A stretch of DNA of 64,000 nucleotides, taken from NCBI GenBank assembly GCA_036583965.1, contig JAZBQD010000019.1, positions 6,428,305 through 6,492,304 on the forward strand, written 5' to 3'. Source of the DNA: Prunella strophiata (lineage: Eukaryota; Chordata; Aves; Passeriformes; Prunellidae). Made by a program: the position numbers and the translations under genes. Below, one piece after another: positions 39,228 through 50,800 of this stretch; positions within the stretch are counted from its first letter, which is position 1; each line of letters begins with the position of its first letter. Under the pieces are notes generated by a model that was not told where the DNA came from, did not search any database, and worked only from the letters and a program-made list of their open reading frames with translations.

Positions 39228-41704
39228 GCTCAGCCTGCACCCAGAACTGCTCTCATCTCTCTCTGTTTTCAAGCCCAAAGCTCACAGTGCACTGTGGTTC
39301 TGCACTCAGCCAAGGCAATCATGCCAAAATTACCTCAGTTATTCCTTTTCCTATTGCCACATCAGAGAAGAGTGAAGCTGTCTGAACCAAACTCAGGACA
39401 CTTCTGCCAGTGCTCACTCCCTTTCTACAGATCTTTTGGATGAAACTTAAATTCAAATGACCACTGACCATGCCCCAGCGCCCACCTTACCCATGGGATG
39501 CCCAGCAAATGAAGCCACAGGGATGCTGCCAGGGAGAATGAGCTGGGGCAATCCAGCAACATCTCTGCTTCTCAACTCAGAGACACAGCACAAAATCCAC
39601 TGGCAGCACTTCTTTTAATTTGAAATCAAGACTTGGAAAGGATTACCACCCCTGAAAGGCAGGGTCAGCCCACTGCCCAACAGATGTGAAATAACTCAGT
39701 TAAACCACTGGGAAATCCAAATTTGACAGGAAAAGACCAAAAGTTATTTAAACTTTTAATATCTACTTCATTTAACTACAGAAAGCTTGGTGAGATAACC
39801 TTAAAAAGTATCCCAGGGATTCTTCAAGTGAAACATCTCACCCAGCAAGAGCAAAGCTTTTCCCAGTTGGGAGCTCTTAGTTGGCAGAGTGTGATTAAGG
39901 AGTGCTGGCTGTTGGACCATGCTGAAATTGCCTTTAATATGATGACAGTCACTGCTCCAGTGGGGAGGAACCACTTGGGGAGAAAAAAAAAAAAAGACCC
40001 AAGACACAAGCATGCAAACATTAAGGAGTAAGCTGTCAGGAAGAAATATACCATGAAGAGGATGTGCTACTCTCACCTAAAACTTCTCCCCTTAGCCTTA
40101 AGTGGCTGGCATAGCTCTGCCACTGAGGGTGCTTTAGCTCAGGAGACTGAAGAAATTACAGATTTTTAGAGGCATCTGTAATTATCAGCAGAGCAGGGAG
40201 CCTTCTATTTATGGCATGATCAAATTAAATTAATTTTTAGAGAGTAAAGACCCCTATTTGAAAGATTTTGCTAATGTTTCGTCATACTTGAATGTGCACC
40301 AGCAAAGAGCTCTTCCTTTCTGGTGCAGAGTCAAGGGAAAACACCCACAGCTGGGAAAGCCAGGAGGAGAGCTACCCACCAGCTAGTGAGCTCTCTACCC
40401 CAGCATGGAAACACAGCATCAGCCATGTGAAAATCCAGAGTGCTGCTCCCTCCCAAAGCCACCTGTGCAGAGATGGAGCTGCTGATGGCAGTCATGGCAC
40501 AGCCACTCCTGCACAGCACCACGGGGCTGCCCCTGTGACACACATCCCCAAGGATGAAGTGCTCTCCCTGTCCCAGAGGGACCACTGCATGTTCTCCCAG
40601 CTCAGGAGATGGGACTGAGGCACCTGGCAAGTGGTGACTCTGCAGAGCCTTGCATTTATTTCTGAAGGAAGGAAGAGGCAGCACAGGAGAGTTAGCTGGT
40701 GGGGTTATGGGGATGGCATGAACAGATGGTGTGGTGAAGAGCCATTTCCTTCCCACTTGCACATTAAATCAGTCCCTGGGCTTTCATGGCAATGAGCTGA
40801 GGCTGTGCTGTGAAGGGTTTAACAATCTGACCATATCCTGCTTGTGGGTTTCATTCTATTGGGTCTCCACACTTCCTCTACTCTCAGGGAAAGCTCCTTC
40901 CATTTTTCTCATGTGCTTCTTGTAATCTTCCCTGCTATCTGCATGGCAGCCATGGCCTCTTTGCCAGCTGTGGATCTCTGTAAAGCTCACCAGCAGTGAT
41001 TTTGTTCCCATCCATGCACCCAGGCACTGGCACAGGATGCTCCACAGGGTCTGAGCCTGCTGGTTTTGCAGCCTTCCCTTATCTCATTGCTCCAGACCTA
41101 AACAAATTAGTTTGTCATCCTCAGTACTGTATGCTCTGGAAAACCTGGCTTTAAAAGTGATCAGAAATTACCTCATGTAAAACTGGAGTCAATCTCCTCT
41201 TCCTGTCTGGGGCTAGAAGAAAACCCTGTACCTGCACAAGTAACAGGTCTTTGCAATCAATAATATTGACAATTCTGTATTTTCCTATTTTGGCCATGCT
41301 TCACCCTGTTTACACACAGTTTGTATTGCTTTCTACCACTCCCTGTGCACACACAATTAATGAAACACCAGCTGGTGCAGGATAAACACTGCTGCAGGGA
41401 TGTAAAGAGACACTACACAGAAGTACAGATCTCTACCTCTGTTATTTTCCATCTCAGATGCTGTGTTTGCCTCCCAGAGCTCCTTCTGAGCTCAGAAACT
41501 TTGGCTAAAGCATCTCCCTGTTTTCCTCTTAGATTTTTTTTCCTGATGTCCAAAAAACCCAGCTAACCCCAAACCTCCCAATACAAGAAGCAGCTCTTCA
41601 GTCCCCTCCTCCCAGGAAAGCCTTGTCCAGGAGGCTGAGCCTCCTCAGGGGGGTTTGCCACCCCCCTTAGATGCTGGGGGACACCAAAAAATGTGCAACT
41701 GTGT

Positions 41705-42153
41705 CAGATGTTAAGACCATGAAGGTGCTCAGAGGGCTGGAGCACCTCACCTGTGATGACAGCCAGAGAGAGCTGGGTTTGTTCATCCTGGACAAGGCTC
41801 CAGGCAGAGCTGAGAGCCCCTTCCAGTACCCAAAGGGGCTACAAGAGAGCTGGAGAAGGACTTTTGATGAGGGACATGCAGTAATAGGACAAGGAGAAGT
41901 GGCTTTATACTGCCAGAGGGCAGGTTTAGATCCAATTTAAGGAGGAAACCTTCCCTGTGAGGAGGATCTGCACATGGCTGCCCAGGGAAGCTGTGGATGT
42001 TCCACCCCTGGAAGTGTTCATGGCCTCACTGGATGGGGTTTAGAGCAACCTGCTGTCGTGGGAGGTGTCCCTGCCCATGGCAGGGGGTGTGGAAATGATC
42101 TTTAAAGGCAAACTGAGCCAAATTTTTCTGTGATTCTGTAATTCTGTGCTCCA
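41705..42153 (+). mobile_element. CR1 LINE 3' end, sense
   Basis: Includes GGGCTGGAGCACCTCACCTG, CCAGAGAGAGCTGGGTTTGT, AGGACAAGGAGAAGTGGC, AAGCTGTGGATGTTCC, GTGTCCCTGCCCATGGCAGG and a terminal TTTCTGTGATTCTGTAATTC run, all in CR1 order. The 89-codon open frame at 41671-41940 is this element. Confidence 0.94.
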
Positions 42154-45100
42154 CCATGGGGCAGGGCTGATCCATGGGGCCAGAGCATCTTGTCCTCAAG
42201 AAGGCCAGCAAGGCTAAAGAAGGCTCTTGGGGTTTTGCAAGCCCAGTCTCTGTCCCAGCAGACTCCTGACCATCCCTATTAGCAGCTGCCTGACATGTTG
42301 GACTGAATTTGAGCCCAACTGGTCTGGCAGGAAGCTCTTCATGGGACACATACTACTAAAATTTCTAACAAATGCTTTAAGTTGTGGCTGATGGTTCCTC
42401 AGGCTCAGCCAGGCATCTGTTTGGGACATTAATGCATGGCTGCACTGAGCTTGTAAATTATTATTCATGTACTTTTGTAGAACATCTTGAGGTTGTTGGC
42501 TGAGTCCTTCACTAAATGGGAGCAGGGACAATTATTCACACATGAAAAACATGCATGATTCAGTTCATCCATTTACATTTCTAGTGAAGCCTTCCTTGGC
42601 AGGGTGGCCAATACAGCCTGGGAGAAGGATGGTCATTCATAACTGAGCTGCTCTGACCAACAACTGTCCCATTTAAAAATGGATTTACCTCAGCCAAACG
42701 ATGGAGATGGAAATTCACTACAGTGGCATGGAGTCAAGGAAGGCAGAATTGGTGAGAATAGTGAGGTTGGACACAGAAATTAATTATGGAGATGACAGGA
42801 TGATCTGTTAAGGTCAGGGACATTAAGGAAAGTGGATGTCTGCACACTGAAAGGGAAGCAGTGGGCATGAATGGAAAAGCAAATTTAATCATAATAAAAA
42901 GGCTTCATTTCATCTGATCAGTTAGAAATATCTTGATTAGAAATGGCTGCTCTTTGCTGCTGTCATCTGCTGGTTGCTTAGGTCCCCATTTTCACATCTT
43001 TAAGGGAGTGTGAAGTGTTTTAGGCTCTCAGAAGAATCCAGAGCCTGTTCCTGAGGTAACAGTAGTGCTGCTCATAATGAAAAAGAGGACAATGGACTGC
43101 TTCCAAAGGAATATGTACTCAGAGAGCACGGAGAGGTAAAGTCCCCCTGCTCTGCAGGTACAGTGACTGATGGAAATTTAATACAGGAAACAGTATATAG
43201 AACCTTTTTGGCAGCTGAGACAGCTTTGTGGAGTACTCATAAAAAATCTGATATTCTCCCAGAAGTCAGAGGGGAGGTCCCAAAGTTCAAAATATCAAAA
43301 GATCACTGACAGTTTAATTAAGGAGTTAAGAGAATCACAAGGCTTTTATAACTGCTCACACTGTGCTCATTTTTTTAACAGTAACCTACAACTAAAACCT
43401 ATATTATGGTTTTGCTATCTTCAGGAAGGGAAACAAATTAAGAGCTAGGGCTGTAAGCTCTGAGAAGTAAAAATATGGGGGAAAAAACAAATTAATAATA
43501 TATATTCCTTCCAAAATGCACAGAATATTTTTGGCTTTCAGTAAGTTGCTCAGAAGTGCAATAATAGGGGACTCAGCTTATTTCAGGTGCTTCCATAATG
43601 CCCCTGTCCCTCCTGACAGCTATGCCCACCTCTGGAATATATTTAAGCATCTCCTGAATTTGTTCCTCCAGTCTTTCTATGCATGGGACCTGAACTGAGC
43701 CAGCTTGCTAATCACAGCCACTGGCAGACAATTAAAAAAGGCACAGTCAATCAGCCATCATCAAGTTGGAAGTGACAGGCTGGGTTTTATTTTTAACCAC
43801 AACTAGTGGGATTTATGCAAACTTCCCCACAGTTCCTCTTGCACTTTGTTTACAATTTAATACTTTCCTAGATGCACTGTAGAAAGCAGCCCCAAAATAC
43901 CACTGAAAGCAAGGTAAATCTGGGATTTGCAGGACTGCAATGATTATTATGTGCTGAACCAGCATGTTTGGGTATTATTCCATCTGTGAAGTGTGAGCTG
44001 AAAAATAATAGATTAATGGATTTATACTTGCACAGAAAAGAAAGGCCTTACACAGGGAATTTTATTTAGCATTTGAGAAACTATTTATTTATTTATTTGA
44101 GGAGCATTTTTGTTCAAGCCAAGGCAAAAAGCCTAATAAATAAAATAAGTGCTGTCCCCATTGCAAAACTGCTGTGAAATTGTTACTGATCATTTCTGGA
44201 TGGGTCAAAATGGATCTCATTTTGGGCAGAACCAGAAAATTCTCACTAGGATGAATGCTCAAGCTCTGCCTGTGCCTTGTGAAGCCCATGGGGATCCACT
44301 GATATGATCCCAATGAACAGGCAGAGGTTCTCCTTTCCCCAGCCATGGCTTTGGGTGCATTTCTACCAGCACTCCCAGTCCTGGCAGAAGTAAGGTTTAG
44401 GGAAGGAGAAGTCTGGGGTAGAAGCTCATTTTATACCTTCAAGTCATTCTGTGCTGTTGCTAAAATGCCTGGTGCTCAGCTCCAGGAAGCAATGACAGAA
44501 TTAATCATCTCAGTTTTTAACATCTCCCCCTTTTCTTGAAATTATCAGGTTGAAAAAAAAAATCATAGATCCACACAGCAATTAGGCTTACAGCCCCTGT
44601 AAGAAGAAATCCATTTTTCTGGAATAATTGCTTGGAGGGGTGTGAGGTAACACCACACACCTCTGTCCCCACTTTCTGTGTGAATCCTGCCTGCTGGTAA
44701 AAACTTCCTTACCTGGAAATCAAAAATGAAATGGCAATGTTCCTTCCCACTGCACCATGCACATTCCCTCCCTTCCCTTTGCAGTGGGAAGAGATTAAAA
44801 GCATCAATTTTAATCGATGAGGGGAGGTAAACACAAAATGTTTATTTTTTAATATTTACAAGATTAAAAATAGCAAATCTTTGATTTATTTTTTTATTAG
44901 CAGTCATGTCCTGTGCAAGCAATGCTGCCTTGAACTGATATTAGCAGACAGCCTGCAGAACGCTTTCTGTGTCAACCAAGGAGAATATCTTAATTATGAG
45001 AGCTTTCTAAACAAGAGAATACTTTTAATTCACAGAAAGCACAATAGCAAATAATCACCAATCTGGATCTTCACTCTAACACAGCCAGTGACATTTTTGT

Positions 45101-45195
45101 CTCCCTATGGACCTGCCCATCCCTGACATTCCTGTTTAATGATTTTTTCACACACAAACAAATCACCCCTGACTGCACTGCCTGCCTGAGGAAGG

Positions 45196-46699
45196 GATTT
45201 AGATTAGATTTAGATTTAGATTTAGATTAGATTTAGATTTAGATTTAGATTTAGATTAGATTTAGATTTAGATTTAGATTAGATTTAGATTTAGATTAGA
45301 TTTAGATTTAGATTTAGATTAGATTTAGATTTAGATTTAGATTTAGATTAGATTTAGATTTAGATTTAGATTTAGATTTAGATTAGATTTAGATTTAGAT
45401 TTAGATTAGATTTAGATTTAGATTAGATTTAGATTTAGATTAGATTTAGATTTAGATTTAGATTAGATTTAGATTTAGATTTAGATTAGATTTAGATTTA
45501 GATTTAGATTAGATTTAGATTTAGATTAGATTTAGATTTAGATTTAGATTAGATTTAGATTTAGATTTAGATTTAGATTTAGATTAGATTTAGATTAGAT
45601 TTAGATTTAGATTTAGATTAGATTTAGATTTAGATTAGATTTAGATTTAGATTTAGATTTAGATTAGATTTAGATTTAGATTAGATTTAGATTAGATTTA
45701 GATTTAGATTTAGATTTAGATTAGATTTAGATTTAGATTTAGATTTAGATTTAGATTAGATTTAGATTTAGATTTAGATTAGATTTAGATTTAGATTTAG
45801 ATTTAGATTAGATTTAGATTTAGATTTAGATTTAGATTTAGATTTAGATTAGATTTAGATTTAGATTTAGATTTAGATTAGATTTAGATTAGATTTAGAT
45901 TTAGATTAGATTTAGATTTAGATTAGATTTAGATTAGATTTAGATTTAGATTTAGATTAGATTTAGATTTAGATTAGATTTAGATTTAGATTAGATTTAG
46001 ATTTAGATTAGATTTAGATTAGATTTAGATTTAGATTTAGATTTAGATTAGATTTAGATTTAGATTTAGATTTAGATTAGATTTAGATTAGATTTAGATT
46101 TAGATTTAGATTTAGATTAGATTTAGATTTAGATTAGATTTAGATTAGATTTAGATTAGATTTAGATTTAGATTAGATTTAGATTAGATTTAGATTTAGA
46201 TTAGATTTAGATTAGATTTAGATTTAGATTAGATTTAGATTTAGATTTAGATTTAGATTTAGATTAGATTTAGATTTAGATTTAGATTTAGATTTAGATT
46301 AGATTTAGATTTAGATTAGATTTAGATTTAGATTAGATTTAGATTTAGATTTAGATTAGATTTAGATTTAGATTTAGATTAGATTTAGATTTAGATTAGA
46401 TTTAGATTTAGATTTAGATTAGATTTAGATTAGATTTAGATTTAGATTTAGATTAGATTTAGATTTAGATTAGATTTAGATTAGATTTAGATTTAGATTT
46501 AGATTTAGATTTAGATTAGATTTAGATTTAGATTAGATTTAGATTTAGATTAGATTTAGATTAGATTTAGATTAGATTTAGATTAGATTTAGATTTAGAT
46601 TTAGATTAGATTTAGATTTAGATTAGATTTAGATTTAGATTAGATTTAGATTTAGATTTAGATTTAGATTTAGATTTAGATTTAGATTTAGATTTAGAT
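45196..46699. repeat. 1.5-kb hexamer/pentamer satellite (GATTTA / GATTA)
   Basis: An uninterrupted array built only of GATTTA hexamers with single GATTA pentamers spaced irregularly after runs of about 1-6 hexamers. I saw no two pentamers side by side. The array ends in an unbroken run of hexamers (about 46640-46699) and stops at GATAGGGACAG. Single-base deviations other than the 5/6 alternation are essentially absent. The Leu-Asn repeat frames on the minus strand are its by-product. Confidence 0.98.
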
Positions 46700-47055
46700 A
46701 GGGACAGTACACGTACAGGAAAAAAATAAGTCTACCTCTGTAATGCCAAAGGATTATCAGAATTGGGTTCAGTCCTGCTTTTAACAGAGCTGGTGATTTG
46801 TCTCTTGCTCCTACAGAAGCATGGTCAGGATGTCTGAGGAAGGTATTTAACTCAGAGATTATATCCAGAATAGAATATTGGCCTGCTGGTACCCTGGGGG
46901 ATTTGTGTGGCTCTGAAACTCCACTAAAGATGATGTGCACTGGCTGATCTCTGCATCTGCCTGCAGTCTGAAGGAAAATGTGCTAACCCAGACTGGGCTG
47001 TGAGTCCATAGCACCCCAAACCTCCCAGAGATCCCAGGGGACATTCCAGTGCCCT

Positions 47056-47412
47056 GGGAGGAGAGGAGAAGGAGAGGGAGGAGAGGAGAGGAGAGGAGAG
47101 GAGGAGAGGAGTGAGGAGTAGGAGGGAGAGGGAAGGAAAGGTGGAGAGGCTGAGGAGAGGGAGAGGAGAGGAGAGGAGGGAGTGGAGAGAGAGGAGAGAT
47201 CTAGAGGCTTGGAGAGAGGAGCTCTCGGGGGATCTGGGAGAGGAGAGGAGCGGAGAGGAGAGGAGGTGAGACGAGGTGGTGGGAGAGGGGAGGGGAGAGG
47301 GATAGGGAGGAATGAAGGGGGGGCTGAGGAGACGTCGGCTGGAGAGGAGAGGAGAGGAGAGGAGAGGAGATGAGAGGAGAGAGAGGAGAGGAGAGGAGAG
47401 GAGAGAGGGAGA
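47056..47412. repeat. GA-rich (GGAGA)n polypurine tract
   Basis: About 357 bases of GGAGA/GAGGA variants with short pyrimidine-containing interruptions near 47199-47240, 47265-47280 and 47330-47342. It directly abuts the antisense CR1 copy at 47413. The 167-codon Ser/Leu/Pro frame on the minus strand is an artefact of it. Confidence 0.95.
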
Positions 47413-47845
47413 ATCTACAACCATCATCTAATTCAATTGCCTGACCACTTTAAGGCTGATCAAAAGTTACAGCATGATCTTAAGGGCAATGTCCAAATGC
47501 CTCTTGAACACTGACAGGCTGAGGGTATTGACCATCTCCCTGGGAAGCCCATTCCAGTGTTTGACCACCCTCTCAGTAAATAAATGCTTCCTAATTTCCA
47601 GTAAACCTTTCCTGGAGCAGCTCTGAACCATCCCCACACATCCTGCCACTGGAGCCCAGGGAGAAGAGATCAGCAGTTCTCTCTCTTCCCCTCCTCAAGC
47701 AGCTGCAGGGGAAAATGAGGGCACCCCTCAGCCTCCTTTTCTCCAAAGTAGACAAGCCCAAAGTGCTCAACTGCTCCCCACACTCCTTCCAGCCCTTTCA
47801 CCAGCTTTGTGCCCTGGATGCATTCAAGAGTTTCACACTTAGCAC
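47413..47845 (-). mobile_element. CR1 LINE fragment, antisense, abutting a GA-rich tract
   Basis: Antisense CR1 landmarks run left to right: ACTTTAAGGCTGATCAAAAG, GGGCAATGTCCAAATGCCTC, TTGAACACTGACAGGCTGAG, CCATTCCAGTGTTTGACCAC, CTCTCAGTAAATAAATGCTT and TTTTCTCCAAAGTAGACAAG. It is a longer, older CR1 copy whose 3' terminus is lost where the GA-rich tract (47056-47412) begins. Confidence 0.93.
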
Positions 47846-50800
47846 CAAGTTCTGCACTCAGCCACGAGTGCAGCCACAGCCAAGCAAGAGAAAAGCTCTG
47901 TGCTCCCCCTGCTCCTCCAGGGAGGGGATCCAGAGGTGCCTCTGAATCTGCACCTCACTTCCCAGGGTCAGAATGACCTGAAGAGTGCCCAGAAGGGATG
48001 ACCTGAAGAAGATATGAGTGTACAGGATGATGAAGAAGTGGCAGAAAGGAGAGGGAAAGGAGTGAGGCACAGGGACAAGAGTCCAGCTCACAGCTACAGA
48101 AGTGAGCCAGCAAACCCACAGCAGCTCCTGCAGAACTCACTCTGCTCCCACTGTGCCATGCCAAGTGGCAGGGGCTGAACTGGAACTGCTGCAGTTCTCC
48201 CTTTCCATTTTTATGCTGCTCTTCTACCTAGCAAAGTCACACACAGTCCTCCAAGGACACACTTCCTTGCTTTGAATGTCTTAAATTCAAATCCCCACGT
48301 CCCTGAAGAGGGGCAAAGACACAAAGAATTGCTATGGGGAGCAGGAGATGGGAAGGGAGAGCTGCAGAAAAAACTCCCACCTCAGATCTGTAATTCTCAC
48401 TTGGAAGGATCCAGGGGGCTCTCAGTGGCAGAAGGTGGAGGATGGCCTTTGCTGGGCTGTCTGTAACCACACAGCTACAAATACACAAGGAATTGCTGCA
48501 TTATCTCTACTGAGAAATCCCTCACATGGGTTTGGATTGTTCAGATCAACAATTTGGACGAGGTCACTTTATTTGAAGGCTTGGAGTGGGCTCTTCTCAC
48601 CCAAGCACACTTGATCTACAAGTGTAGACACCATCAGAGGTGGTGTTAGATATAAATCAGTCCTTCAGGAAATATTGCAACTGAGTATTAACATATCTGG
48701 AGAGAGCAGTGAATGCAATAAAGCTAAACAATAAAAACCTTCAAAAATTCTCCAAAGTGGAAGTTGTTCCAAGCATAATGGCAGCTGCAAAGTCTCCTAA
48801 GATGAGTAAAAATAAAAGCAAATTGATTTTTGAGGGTGTAACTTACTTGCTTGGTAATCACACAAAGCAGCCACTAAAGATAAACTATAGCTATAGGACT
48901 TAATTTTTTAGGACAAGGTGTTCATATAAAAGAAAAAAAAAAAAAAAACAACAGCCTGACAACTAAAGACCAGAGAGGGAAAAGGCCTGAGACAAGGACA
49001 ATGCTCTGACCCCTTTCCATGTAAGCAAGTCACTCCCCAGGACTGGTGGGGACTGTGTGTAAGCACCAGCTGGGGAAGTGCAAACAGCTCTGAACTAAGC
49101 TCCTGCAATTGTGAGTAGATTAACTCAGAGCTCAAAACGTGTAGAAGTCCCCAGGGTCACCAGAACACAAGTGACCTTCAGGGGCAAGGGCTGATAGCTG
49201 AACAACCCTCTCTGCCTCTGGCATTCTGCATCAGGACTGTCACTAATACAGCACACCATTGGGAGGGTCTGGAAAATGAAAATTGGGATGGTGAATGAAC
49301 CTTGGGACAACCTTCACTCTTAGGACACGTGAATGCAGAAATCAACTTAAAACAAAGCTTTTCTAAAAACCACATGACACAGAACTGATGAGTGATTCAG
49401 TCAAGAAACCATATGTGATGCATTAAAACCTCAAGCAAGATGAGGAAGGCAATTTAAAAAGAAATTATTCTAATCTGAAGGAAAAAAAGAAAATAGGACG
49501 TGTGTGTTAACACAGTCGGATGGCCTTGCCCGCTAGAAAGCCCCTGAGATTCCGTGTGCTGGAGGAATTAGATAACATCAGTTGCTCACAGTGTTGTCCC
49601 TGGCTTTAAGAGCATCACAGGGAAAAAAAAACTGAGCTCCCCAAATGGGGTTTTGCTGCCTCAAAGGCACTGATCTCTCCTCACTTCTCCTCAGCTCACT
49701 CTCAGCACACCTTCCAGGAGCGAACGCACCGGGGCTCAGGCAGGAGCAATCGTCCTCTTCCCCAGCTGCTCCTGACTCACTCCTTTAACACAGCTCATTC
49801 TGCCCATGGCAGAAAGCAGCAGGGTGTGACTGTGTGCCTTAAAAGCTGTGGCTGAAATCTTTGCTGTACAGAGGCACAGGAGAATTTCAGCTGTGATTTC
49901 AGGTTTCATCTGGATTTTTCCCCGCATTTGCACAGGCTGTGCTGAGCTCGCAGCTCAGCAGAGGTGGTACATTAGCTGGTACAAATGGAAGCAATGATGA
50001 GAAAAGAAAAAAAAAAAAAAACCAGAATGTGGCTGGAGCAGGGGCCATATGGAGGTAGGTAGGGCAGCACTTTTCCAGGACAAACCTCCTTGTTATGGCT
50101 CCTGGAAATAAACACAACACAGCAGAGCACGAGTGTAGGAATGAGGTTGAGATGTGGGCATGGACAGTAGCAGGGGATCAAGAGCACCCAGGACCCTCAA
50201 AGCCTTCCAACCCAATTCCAGGAAGGTCTGGAAGAACTGACTGTGCATGATAACTAATTTCATAGAAAATGAGAAACTTTTCTCCAGGATGAGGAAAACC
50301 TATTATAAACAGGTACCCCCACAAAGCATGGGCTTTTGTGCACCTCACAGCCCAGGACACCCCAGCTGGGACACCTGGAGCCAGGACAGGTGATCTCTCT
50401 TCCTCACCCTTCTGTTGCTTGTTTTCTTGCTTTCATTCATCTCTCTCTTCCTCTGCTGCCTTTCACCCCTAGTCCTTTATCCAAAACCCATTGCTGTGTG
50501 CTTACACAAGGAGAGCAGGGACTAACTCATAAAAATTCCCATGCCAAGTGTGTAATTCACTAATGAAACTTTGCAACCATTTGCAGACCCCCTGACTTCT
50601 GTTGTTCCTTTCAACCCAAGATTTCCACCCTGGGTCCTCACTTGACAACTGGATGTCACAGAGCCTCCTAAAAATCAGTCAGGACTCCCCTCCTCAGGCC
50701 AAGCTCCATGGCTCAAGCTTACAGAGAGAGCCCCCTCCAGCTGTGTGAAATCTTGAGAGGCACTTAATGAATTAGATATTATTAATATTCTCTTCCAGCA

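Noticed and set aside
45196..46699. CRISPR-like array
   Set aside because: Units of 5-6 bases without spacers in a vertebrate intron; it is a simple satellite.
46924..47427. 167-codon Ser/Leu/Pro-rich frame, minus strand
   Set aside because: Translation of the GGAGA polypurine tract; low complexity only.
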